Below, piece after piece: positions 1 to 7,740 of a stretch of 64,000 bases of DNA. The translations under genes were made by a program, and so were the position numbers. The notes beneath the pieces are model-generated. The model was not told the origin of the DNA and made no database searches. It saw only the letters and a list, made by a program, of their open reading frames with translations. Source of the DNA: Bacteroidales bacterium (GTDB taxonomy: Bacteria > Bacteroidota > Bacteroidia > Bacteroidales > FEN-979); assembly GCA_023229525.1 (NCBI GenBank), contig JALNZC010000008.1:1-64000 (forward strand), written 5' to 3'. The first letter of the stretch is position 1; each line of letters begins with the position of its first letter.

Positions 1-1367
1 TCTTTTCCCGAATCAATCCGTGCCTGTTTGCGTGCCGAGGCTTCTTCGATGCGCATCTTGGGAATTCCCGTTTCAATCGCCTTGGCCATTCCACCCAACG
101 TTTCAACCTCCTGGATCAACTCCCACGCCTTGTTTGCAATTTCGTGCGTCAGTGTTTCCACATAATATGATCCCGCCCATGGATCCAATGAACGGCAGAT
201 TTGAATTTCCTCCTGCAGGAATATTTGGGTGTTGCGTGCAATCCGGGCTGAAAATTCGGTTGGTAATGCAATGGCCTCATCCAGTGAATTTGTATGCAGC
301 GACTGGGTATGTCCGAGAACCGCTGCAAGTGCCTCCACACAGGTACGCGTCACATTATTGTATGGATCCTGTTCGGTCAGACTCCACCCCGATGTCTGGG
401 TATGCGCGCGCAACGCCATAGATTTCGGATTCTTCGGATTGAATTGCTTCACGATTTTCGCCCAAAGCAGACGTGCTGCTCTCATTTTGGCGATCTCCAT
501 AAAATGATTCATCCCTGCACCCCAGAAAAAAGATAAACGAGGAGCAAAGGTATCGATATCCATCCCGGAATTAATACCTGCCCGCAGATATTCCAATCCA
601 TCAGCCAGCGTGTAAGCCAATTCAATAGCCAATGTAGCTCCGGCTTCCTGCATATGGTATCCGCTGATGGAGATGGAATTAAACTTCGGCATATGTTTCG
701 TCGTGAACCTGAAAATATCGGCAACGATCTTCATTGAAGGGGTAGGTGGATAAATGTAAGTATTCCTTACCATAAATTCTTTCAGGATATCATTCTGAAT
801 GGTACCCGTTAGTCTATCCATCTGAACACCCTGCTCTTCTGCTGCAACTATATAAAAAGCCAGTATCGGTAATACCGCACCGTTCATTGTCATGGAAACC
901 GACATCTTATCCAATGGAATCTGATCAAAAAGGATCTTCATATCCAGGATGGAATCAATGGCTACACCTGCCTTTCCGACATCTCCCACCACCCTTTCGT
1001 GGTCCGAATCATAACCACGGTGAGTGGCCAGGTCAAAGGCAACCGATAATCCTTTCTGCCCGGATTTCAGATTGCTCCGGTAAAAAGCATTCGATTCTTC
1101 GGCGGTGGAAAAACCCGCGTACTGTCTGATAGTCCATGGACTCATTACGTACATAGTCGAATAGGGTCCACGTAAAAAGGGTGGGAGTCCGGCAGCATAA
1201 TTTAAATGTTCCATATACGCCAGGTCATTTTCACCATAAACCGGTTTCACCGGAATTTGTTCAGGGGTCATCCAGCTTTTCTGAATCCCTTCTTCCTTCT
1301 CCCATTCAGCAAAGGATTTGCTGCAAGAATCAGTTTTGAAATCAACATTTGAAAAATCGGGTCTCAT
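1..1367 (-). CDS. mutB: Methylmalonyl-CoA mutase large (catalytic) subunit, 3' end outside window
   Basis: Adenosylcobalamin-dependent enzyme that interconverts succinyl-CoA and (R)-methylmalonyl-CoA in propionate formation or use. An uninterrupted reading frame of 455 codons runs from the ATG at 1365-1367 (complement) off the left edge; the family is about 710 residues, so roughly the last third is missing. Visible family blocks are SPWTIRQYAGFSTAEES near residues 76-92, GLSVAFDLATHRGYDSD near 106-122 and MSVSMTMNGAVLPILA near 155-170, followed by the substrate-barrel segment with SGYHMQEAGA. The cobalamin-binding DxHxxG motif should lie beyond the window edge. It is downstream of mutA on the same strand, but 1.09 kb away, with another gene between. 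Family assignment is very secure. Confidence 0.96.
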   Translation of the reverse strand, partial: MRPDFSNVDFKTDSCSKSFAEWEKEEGIQKSWMTPEQIPVKPVYGENDLAYMEHLNYAAGLPPFLRGPYSTMYVMSPWTIRQYAGFSTAEESNAFYRSNLKSGQKGLSVAFDLATHRGYDSDHERVVGDVGKAGVAIDSILDMKILFDQIPLDKMSVSMTMNGAVLPILAFYIVAAEEQGVQMDRLTGTIQNDILKEFMVRNTYIYPPTPSMKIVADIFRFTTKHMPKFNSISISGYHMQEAGATLAIELAYTLADGLEYLRAGINSGMDIDTFAPRLSFFWGAGMNHFMEIAKMRAARLLWAKIVKQFNPKNPKSMALRAHTQTSGWSLTEQDPYNNVTRTCVEALAAVLGHTQSLHTNSLDEAIALPTEFSARIARNTQIFLQEEIQICRSLDPWAGSYYVETLTHEIANKAWELIQEVETLGGMAKAIETGIPKMRIEEASARKQARIDSGK

Positions 1368-1393
1368 CGTTCTATAAATAGTTCTTCCATTAA

Positions 1394-2221
1394 TTATAAT
1401 GATATACCAAAAACAAGAAAGGCACTTTGTGCCTGAGGATTCGTAATAAGGGAAACCTGTACCGGCAAACTATATGTTTTGGTAATTTCTATCGTTTTCT
1501 GTGCTGTCATTCCAATATTTGTCACTCCCGCTTTGGGGCCATACCATGAACTCCCAAATGGTGTTCCACCGATAAATGGTTTTATTTCCACACCAATTTT
1601 GTCAATGTTGAAAGTATAAGAAGCCTCAAAATAAGTCGAGAAATTGTTTTTAGTCCCTAACCCATATACACCGGTAGAATCCTTATCCTTGTCATCACCG
1701 TAAAATAATGTGCTCACAATCAGCTGAAGAGGAAAAGTATCAGTACCATCAAATGAGAGGGTCCCTTCGAAAGTGTGACCGGTGGTTTTATTGTTATAAT
1801 CAAAATACCGGTTTCCCTCATTAGAGTTGAGCCCGTTCATGATAAAATAATCAAATACCATCAGTGTGAACCATTTGAAAGTATAAGAGATATAAAGGTC
1901 GACTTCGGCGTAATTTCCTGCATCAATATAAGTAGAGTCATTGATTAGAATGGTATGTTTTGCAAAGGCATAGGAACCCCAGGCTCCAATATTCAGTCCG
2001 TTCCATGAAAAATTGAGATTGGGTTGAATAGCCGGTGAATTTCCGATATCATATCCTCTCCAGATGTAGAGGCTCATGATATCGGCGCCAAAATTCAGGG
2101 TTACGCCAGTGCTGTCTTTCTGTGCCTTGATCTCTTCAAACACTTTCTCATCTTGGGCGTTCAGCAAAGGACAATCAAAAAAAACAAGAAAGAAAATAAT
2201 GGCTATAAGAATCTTTTTCAT
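1394..2221 (-). CDS. Putative outer-membrane beta-barrel protein (TorF/Gcw-like)
   Basis: The 275-residue product starts with a classic signal peptide (MKK, a hydrophobic stretch, LLNAQ, cleavage near residue 23). The rest alternates short aromatic-rich strands with polar turns. The early segment with GADIMSLYIWRGYD resembles the N-terminal strands of TorF-type (Gcw_chp) putative porins, and the chain ends in a hydrophobic strand (AFLVFGISL), as outer-membrane barrels usually do. No catalytic motif is visible. It lies between mutA and mutB on the same strand, only 26 bases before mutB, so co-transcription is likely. Substrate and role are unknown, and a link to propionate metabolism is only positional. 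Confidence 0.7.
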   Translation of the reverse strand: MKKILIAIIFFLVFFDCPLLNAQDEKVFEEIKAQKDSTGVTLNFGADIMSLYIWRGYDIGNSPAIQPNLNFSWNGLNIGAWGSYAFAKHTILINDSTYIDAGNYAEVDLYISYTFKWFTLMVFDYFIMNGLNSNEGNRYFDYNNKTTGHTFEGTLSFDGTDTFPLQLIVSTLFYGDDKDKDSTGVYGLGTKNNFSTYFEASYTFNIDKIGVEIKPFIGGTPFGSSWYGPKAGVTNIGMTAQKTIEITKTYSLPVQVSLITNPQAQSAFLVFGISL

Positions 2222-2249
2222 TTTGCTGAAGTTATTGCCGGCGACTTGA

Positions 2250-2468
2250 TTATTTCACTTTGTCCGAAGGATTTATTAAATAATCATCCATTCCTGAAGC
2301 CATACAATGTTCCTTGTATCCCGCATCTGTCAAGGTCGCTTTTATCAAACGAAGATTGATGGAATCATTCTCCGCCTCGAGAATGGACAAAGATCCTCTG
2401 GGAATGTTCGATGATTCGGAAGGAATGTCCATGATTATCATAAAAAACAGCAAATCACATGATTCCAA
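2250..2468 (-). pseudogene. Remnant of a receiver (REC) domain, probably from a hybrid histidine kinase
   Basis: A 72-codon open frame, without an ATG at its 5' end, directly follows and overlaps the end of mutA. Its second half reads like the two ends of a response-regulator receiver joined together: SILEAENDSINLRLIKATL corresponds to the first strand, acidic pocket and first helix (usually ILIxEDxxxNxxLIKxxL), and CMASGMDDYLINPSDKV corresponds to the last part (usually CLxAGMDDYLxKPI). About 75 residues holding the phosphoacceptor Asp are missing, and the invariant Lys near the end reads Asn (INP). The acidic pair is also altered (AEND). I infer a decayed, internally deleted gene fragment rather than a working protein. 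Confidence 0.55.
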
Positions 2469-4338
2469 ATAATGACTGATAGGTTCGCAGGATTAACAAT
2501 AAATTACTTTGCCTGTGAATAAAATCGTCAACACCGGCAGTCCTTAAAGTTTCGATAATATCTTTCGGGTAGCCGGCTACCAATATTTTAATTTTTTCAT
2601 CCGCATTTTTAATTTGTCGCGCGATTTCAGGTGCCACTGTTGCATTTTCTTCATCGGAACTGCAAATGACCACAATTTCAGCTTTAGAAGCCAAAGCGGA
2701 AGCAACTCCCTGCTCTATGGTAGCGAATCCCGCATTGTCCAGTATCTCATATCCAGCGCAACCGAAAAAGTTGGTAATAAATCCTGCGCGTGCCCTCAGC
2801 ATAGCCAGGTTACCTATGGTCAGCAGGAAAACGGAAGGTCGTTTGTTGCCATTTTTCACATATTGTTCTGTCGCCAGTCTTATTTCTTCGAATGCTTTTC
2901 CTGCACGAAACCGGGGTAATTTTGCGAAAGGAGTGACGATATCTGAAGTAGATTCATCGGGAAATCCTGTTCTTTCCGGCAAATGCTCCAGCAGATTTGG
3001 ATATTGGTTAGTTCCGATGAGAACGGTGATACGTTGGGCATAATCCATCTCTTTTTGGCTACGGCTGCGTGCTATTTCATCCTGCAGAAAGTTTTTGGTA
3101 ATGCATTTTATAATACCTCCTCTTTCTTCCACCTTTTTGAAAAGTTCCCAGGCATGAAAGGCAATGGAATGTGTCAGATTTTCAATGTAATAAGCGCCGC
3201 CGGCCGGATCTGCGATTTTATCGAGATAGGCTTCTTCTTTAAGTATCAGTTGTTGATTCCGCGCAATCCGACTGGAAAATTCATCTGGTTCCGCAAATGA
3301 AATGTCAAATGGTTGAATGGTAATCGAATCAGCATTTCCAAGAGCAGCGGACATGCCTTCAGTTGTCGTGCGTAATATATTGACATAGGGATCGGATAGC
3401 GTTTTATTCCACAAAGCGCTGGTTGAGTGGATAAACAATTTAAGCGATTCAATTTTTTTAGGATGATACTGTTCAACCATCTTTGTCCACAACAACCGGG
3501 CAGCACGTAATTTCGCTATCTCCATAAAATAATTCGGGCCTATCCCCAATGTTAACTGAAAATAAGGCGCGAGAGAATCCACCGAAAACCCTTTGGTGGT
3601 CATGCTTGCAAGGTATTCATTGGCCGAAGCCAAACTGAATCCCAATTCCTGGACCAGGGTTGATCCGGCATCCTGGAAAAAATGACCATTGATGTTGATG
3701 GCTTTGAAATGGGGAAAACGTTTTTGTATGGTAGTCAACAAGTATTCTGTCTCCTCAAGGTTTTGGGCCCAGTTTATATAAAATTCTCCCTTTCGTAACA
3801 AATAGCCTATCGGGTCAAAATTGATGGAACCATGGATTTTTTCTCCCTCTATTCCCCGGTGATTGATCTCATAAATAAATAATTCAAGTGTTAAGGGATA
3901 AGAGCGTGAAGAGATAAAATGAACCCCTGTCCGTGAAAGATCAATACCGGCCAATAATTGATTCATTTGCTTGTGGGTCGTCACTTCCTTTGACATCAGG
4001 CCGACCGCACCGACACCTTTCGAAATGGCATCCAATGCAAGCTGATTGGTCTTTTCGATTTCAGATGTTAATATATCCTGACGGATAATCCACTGGTTAT
4101 GATCTTTTCTAATCCCTCTTACATATGGCGCTTCATCAGGAAGCGAACGCAGGTACTCAAGCCCATGCAGATCCTCACTCCTGTAATAGGGTTTGACTTT
4201 GAATCCTTCATCGGTTTTCCAGATCAGTTTTTTATCGTAATCCGCTCCTTTAAGATCAGTTTTGATTTTTTCCTCCCAGGCGGCTGTTGACACCGGAGGA
4301 AATTCCTGAAAAAGTTCTGCACCCTGGTTATCGTCCAT
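2455..4338 (-). CDS. mutA: Methylmalonyl-CoA mutase small subunit
   Basis: This 627-residue protein is the non-catalytic partner of MutB in the heterodimeric methylmalonyl-CoA mutase. Residues 1 to about 450 match the substrate-barrel half of the family: PYVRGIRKDHNQWIIRQDI near the front, then GHFFQDAGSTLVQELGF and DPAGGAYYIENLT. The C-terminal part keeps the fold of a cobalamin-binding domain but lacks DxHxxG, as is normal for the small subunit (FFGCAGYEILDNAGF where GHDRGA... occurs in MutB). The length is normal. The ATG at 4336-4338 is preceded by a TAnnTTTG-type promoter on this strand. It is the first gene of the unit mutA, REC remnant, barrel protein, mutB; in many relatives mutA and mutB are directly adjacent. 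Confidence 0.95.
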   Translation of the reverse strand: MDDNQGAELFQEFPPVSTAAWEEKIKTDLKGADYDKKLIWKTDEGFKVKPYYRSEDLHGLEYLRSLPDEAPYVRGIRKDHNQWIIRQDILTSEIEKTNQLALDAISKGVGAVGLMSKEVTTHKQMNQLLAGIDLSRTGVHFISSRSYPLTLELFIYEINHRGIEGEKIHGSINFDPIGYLLRKGEFYINWAQNLEETEYLLTTIQKRFPHFKAININGHFFQDAGSTLVQELGFSLASANEYLASMTTKGFSVDSLAPYFQLTLGIGPNYFMEIAKLRAARLLWTKMVEQYHPKKIESLKLFIHSTSALWNKTLSDPYVNILRTTTEGMSAALGNADSITIQPFDISFAEPDEFSSRIARNQQLILKEEAYLDKIADPAGGAYYIENLTHSIAFHAWELFKKVEERGGIIKCITKNFLQDEIARSRSQKEMDYAQRITVLIGTNQYPNLLEHLPERTGFPDESTSDIVTPFAKLPRFRAGKAFEEIRLATEQYVKNGNKRPSVFLLTIGNLAMLRARAGFITNFFGCAGYEILDNAGFATIEQGVASALASKAEIVVICSSDEENATVAPEIARQIKNADEKIKILVAGYPKDIIETLRTAGVDDFIHRQSNLLLILRTYQSLFGIM

Positions 4339-4409
4339 GACAGTGGGGGTAATTAATATTTCAGTCGGTTAGTCCAAATAAGTGTAGCCGTTTTGACATA
4401 AAAGTAGCG

Positions 4410-4417
4410 CAAATATA
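4410..4417 (-). promoter_or_regulatory. Predicted -7 promoter element of mutA
   Basis: Reads TATATTTG on the minus strand, a full match to the Bacteroidota -7 consensus TAnnTTTG, about 70 bases before the mutA start. No clear TTTG -33 box is seen at the usual spacing. Prediction only. Confidence 0.4.
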
Positions 4418-4493
4418 AGGAATTACCCAATATTACGAAAAAACAGGTTCGCTTCCCTACGCGGTTTCACCGGTTTTACCGGATCGACCTTGC

Positions 4494-5162
4494 TTAAAAA
4501 GATGAAGAAAGTTGAAATCGCAGGTAACAGATTTTTTTACCTTTTTCCAACCACATTTTTTCGTAATACGTCTGGATTTTGATAACATCATCCTCGATTC
4601 CCGAATGATACAGATCAACCGTTGACCAAAGTAAATGGTGACCGTATTCCCGTATGATATCCATGGTATATTGAAAAAATTCCCGGTCGTCTGTCTTCAG
4701 GTGAATAATACCATCCCGGCAGAGAATTTTCCGGTATTTTTCGAGAAAACCGGGAGCAGTCAGCCGACGGTGTTCCCTTTTAGGCTGGGGATCAGGGAAA
4801 GTAATCCAGATCTCCGATATTTCACCAGGAGCAAAGAGATTTCCAGTATGGTCAACCAGGGCACGGATGAATCCTGCGTTTTTCATTCCTTTTTCAGCAA
4901 CCGTTCTACAGCCTCGCCAGAGTCTGGCACCTTTCCAGTCAATTCCGATAAAATTTTTATCCGGATAAAGATCTGCGAGTCCAACGGTATATTCGCCTTT
5001 GCCGCATCCCAATTCAAGGACTATAGGATGTGAATTATGGAAAAGCTTATTATGCCAATGCGACTGGATTTCGAATCCTGTAATCAGGGTTTTATATTCA
5101 GGTTGAAGAAGATGAGGGAAAGTAAGATTTTCCTGAAAGTGGATGAGCTTTTTTTTGGGCAC
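4494..5162 (-). CDS. trmB: tRNA (guanine-N7-)-methyltransferase
   Basis: Methylates G46 in the variable loop of tRNAs using S-adenosylmethionine. The 222-residue product has the SAM-binding motif VLELGCGKGEYTV (about residues 48-60), the FIGIDWKGARLWRG segment that follows, and the TrmB signature FPDPQPKREHRR (about 122-133). The length is typical. The start is GTG at 5160-5162 (complement); no ATG start fits the alignment better. It lies 9 bases downstream of the HU-SPOR gene, so the two are probably co-transcribed. Confidence 0.93.
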   Translation of the reverse strand: MPKKKLIHFQENLTFPHLLQPEYKTLITGFEIQSHWHNKLFHNSHPIVLELGCGKGEYTVGLADLYPDKNFIGIDWKGARLWRGCRTVAEKGMKNAGFIRALVDHTGNLFAPGEISEIWITFPDPQPKREHRRLTAPGFLEKYRKILCRDGIIHLKTDDREFFQYTMDIIREYGHHLLWSTVDLYHSGIEDDVIKIQTYYEKMWLEKGKKICYLRFQLSSSF

Positions 5163-5171
5163 AGGAAAAAT

Positions 5172-6284
5172 TTATTTTGCGAGTAACCAAGCGCCGCTGA
5201 AATCGCCCGATTTTGCCGAAGAGAGCAATTGCAAGGCTTCTTTTCGTTCCGAAAAAGCGCCGATTGTTACCCGGTAAAGGCCTGTTCGCGATCGATCAAA
5301 AATCAAAGCGTCAGTCCCTTTTTGTTTTAACTGGGAAATTAAATTTTCTGCGTTTTCTTTCAATCTGAATGCCCCTATTATGACAGCAAAGTTATCATCG
5401 GAATGGCTCTTAGCCTCCGTATCAGATGCCGGTCCTCTTGTCTCTTTTAGCTTAAATTTTGCGGATTCCGGGATTGCTTTGAATATTGGGATATCATTAT
5501 ATGCCTGGTTATTCGATTCATCTATCACCGAAATAGTATTTTTATTGGTTACTATTTCCTGATTAAAGACGGAAGGTATTGCATTGTAATGTGGCAGTGT
5601 TTTAGTTGGTTTTGCAGGTGCTTCCTTTTTGTCGACAAGGGATGTGGATGAAAAACGTGAAAGGACGGAACTGAATATTCCAGCATCATTTGTAGTTGAA
5701 GTTTTCAATTTGTCGTATTGGGTCACACCAACAATGGCAGCTATACCAATAGGTAAAGCTAAAATTGCAGCCCACCGCAATGATTTTGTGGTTATCCATC
5801 GTCTTTCCGGTCGCGTATCATGATGGGCTTCCAAGGAACGACCAGATTTCATGGGACGATAATTACGGGTCACCGGAGGAGAAATAATAAGGGTCAACCC
5901 GAATGCATCGGGAAGCAGATTGCTGTTTTTATCCTGTTCAAACTGAATGTTCCCTTCGCGACCGGAATATAATCTTCCAACATCCGGGATGATAAAGGAT
6001 TTTCCCGATTTCAATATGGCTTTGCATGACTGGACAAAGGTGTCGATCATCAGGCAGGCATCATCATATGAAGTGCCGCAAGAAGCTGACACGCATGTGG
6101 CAAGCAACCCATCATTTTGTTTCAGATTAATGTTGAATAAAAGTTTCTTTGAAGGTGGCCGAAAGGAATGATGTATCGGATCGATTTGTGCAGGGGAATA
6201 ATTCCCGATAAAACCACCGAAACCGGGAATAATCACACAATCATGCACTGTCAGCAATTCTGAAATACAATGATTAATATCCAT
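5172..6284 (-). CDS. HU-like (CCDC81) domain and SPOR domain membrane protein
   Basis: A 370-residue fusion protein of a type common in Bacteroidota. Residues 1 to about 125 form an HU/CCDC81-type region (ISELLTVHDCVIIPGFGGFIG near residues 7-27, then the FNINLKQNDGLL segment), a histone-like fold. A single transmembrane helix lies near residues 171-188 (WAAILALPIGIAAIVGV), followed by a low-complexity linker. Residues about 297-370 form a SPOR domain (FAVIIGAFRLKENAENLISQLKQ, then GLYRVTIGAFSERKEAL), which in other proteins binds denuded peptidoglycan glycan at division sites. I infer an envelope protein with the SPOR domain in the periplasm and the HU-like domain in the cytoplasm, perhaps linking division and chromosome. 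The exact role is unknown. Confidence 0.8.
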   Translation of the reverse strand: MDINHCISELLTVHDCVIIPGFGGFIGNYSPAQIDPIHHSFRPPSKKLLFNINLKQNDGLLATCVSASCGTSYDDACLMIDTFVQSCKAILKSGKSFIIPDVGRLYSGREGNIQFEQDKNSNLLPDAFGLTLIISPPVTRNYRPMKSGRSLEAHHDTRPERRWITTKSLRWAAILALPIGIAAIVGVTQYDKLKTSTTNDAGIFSSVLSRFSSTSLVDKKEAPAKPTKTLPHYNAIPSVFNQEIVTNKNTISVIDESNNQAYNDIPIFKAIPESAKFKLKETRGPASDTEAKSHSDDNFAVIIGAFRLKENAENLISQLKQKGTDALIFDRSRTGLYRVTIGAFSERKEALQLLSSAKSGDFSGAWLLAK

Positions 6285-6340
6285 AATTCCTGTCTTTCTT
6301 AAAATGAATGGGCTAAGATACTCGAATTTTAACGCCCTGG

Positions 6341-7087
6341 TCAGGATCTGTTAGTAATTTTTAATAAATCCATGGGAACGTCGATTGAAACACTTTCAAT
6401 TTCAGTGATTTGTGTTTGGATGTGGAAACCATTTTCGAGCCATCGAAGTTGTTCCAGCGATTCGGCTGATTCAAGCGGTGAGCAGGGTAAAGCGACCAAT
6501 TGTTTCAATACATCTGATTGATACCCGTAAATTCCGATATGTTTATAATATATAGTGGAATGTATCCAGTCGCTGGTATCTTTTCCACGGGTAAACGGAA
6601 TGGTGGAGCGACTGAAATAAAGGGCTTTACCCTGGACGTCAATTGCGACTTTTACCACGTTAGGATCGGAAAGTTCATCGGTGGAAATTATTTTTTTTAT
6701 TAATGTAGCTACTTCAGTCCCCGGTTGCGTGAAACAAGAGATTACCTGCTTTATTTGTAAGGGATCAATATAGGGTTCATCCCCTTGAATGTTAATCACC
6801 ACATCATATTTTTTTCCGATCTGTGTTAATTTATTAACAACTTCCAGGCATCTTTCAGTCCCGCTGCGATGTTTATCCGAGGTCATTATTACATGTCCAC
6901 CGAATGAATCCATATGCATTTTGATGGAATCATCATCTGTGGCCACAATTACATGATCAAGATCTTCGCATTTCATTGTCTGTTCATAAACCCGCCGGAT
7001 CATGGTCTTACCATGAATTACAAAAAGGGGTTTACCCGGAAAGCGAGTGGAAGCATAACGGGCAGGAATTACACCTAAAATTTTCAT
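6341..7087 (-). CDS. kdsB: 3-deoxy-manno-octulosonate cytidylyltransferase (CMP-KDO synthetase)
   Basis: Activates KDO with CTP to CMP-KDO for lipid A/LPS inner core synthesis. The 248-residue product starts with the nucleotide-binding block MKILGVIPARYASTRFPGKP, followed by VIVATDDDSI, HRSGTERCLE, the NIQGDEPYI motif and SRSTIPF near the middle. Length and motif order are as in KdsB. The ATG at 7085-7087 is 3 bases from the end of the deoxynucleoside kinase gene, so the two are probably one transcript. Confidence 0.95.
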   Translation of the reverse strand: MKILGVIPARYASTRFPGKPLFVIHGKTMIRRVYEQTMKCEDLDHVIVATDDDSIKMHMDSFGGHVIMTSDKHRSGTERCLEVVNKLTQIGKKYDVVINIQGDEPYIDPLQIKQVISCFTQPGTEVATLIKKIISTDELSDPNVVKVAIDVQGKALYFSRSTIPFTRGKDTSDWIHSTIYYKHIGIYGYQSDVLKQLVALPCSPLESAESLEQLRWLENGFHIQTQITEIESVSIDVPMDLLKITNRS

Positions 7088-7090
7088 TAT

Positions 7091-7705
7091 TTAAAACAAA
7101 CCATGTAATTGAGCATTGATCCTTTCAATCACTGATCCCAGATCTTCGGGATTCTCGTTCACTTTAAGTGTATCAACATCGATAATCAATAGTTTTCCCA
7201 AGGTATAATTTTCTATCCATTCTTCATACATTTCATTCAGGTTTTTGAGATAGTCCAGGCGAATGGCATTTTCATAATCCCTTCCTCTTTTCTGTATCTG
7301 GTTGACCAGGGTAGGTACAGTGGCCCGCAGATAAATAAGCAAGTCGGGGGGTTGAATGAAGGTACTCATCAGCTCAAAAAGCGACCGGTAATTATCAAAG
7401 TCACGGCTACTCATCAGGTTCATGGAATGAAGATTCGGTGCAAAAATGAAAGCATCCTCATAAATGGTACGGTCCTGAACCACTGTTTTTCCCGATTTCC
7501 TGATGTCGACAACCTGCCGGAAGCGGCTATTGAGAAAATAGATCTGAAGATTGAACGACCATCTTTGCATATCTTCATAAAAACTATTAAGATATGGATT
7601 GGTATCAACATCCTCATAATGAGGGTCCCATCCAAAATGTTTGGCTAACAGGCTGGTGAGGGTGGTTTTACCCGAACCTATATTTCCGGCTATGGCAATA
7701 TGCAT
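7091..7705 (-). CDS. Deoxynucleoside kinase family protein
   Basis: A 204-residue salvage kinase that phosphorylates deoxynucleosides with ATP. It opens with the P-loop IAGNIGSGKTTL (about residues 4-15) and continues with a dNK-type catalytic region: the YEDVDTNPYL segment with its acidic residues, the WSFNLQIYFLNSRFRQ helix, VQDRTIYED with the DR motif, and the LID arginines near KRGRDYE. Related to the bacterial deoxyadenosine/deoxyguanosine kinases (Dak/Dgk) and to mitochondrial dNKs. Substrate preference cannot be read from the sequence. It overlaps no neighbour but is tightly packed between kdsB and the GH3 gene. Confidence 0.9.
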   Translation of the reverse strand: MHIAIAGNIGSGKTTLTSLLAKHFGWDPHYEDVDTNPYLNSFYEDMQRWSFNLQIYFLNSRFRQVVDIRKSGKTVVQDRTIYEDAFIFAPNLHSMNLMSSRDFDNYRSLFELMSTFIQPPDLLIYLRATVPTLVNQIQKRGRDYENAIRLDYLKNLNEMYEEWIENYTLGKLLIIDVDTLKVNENPEDLGSVIERINAQLHGLF

Positions 7706-7740
7706 GGTTTCAAATTTAAATCAAATGTATAAAAAAAGAG

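Noticed and set aside
4339..4493. Cobalamin riboswitch before mutA
   Set aside because: The 155-base gap is too short and lacks a visible B12-box; only a promoter element was found.
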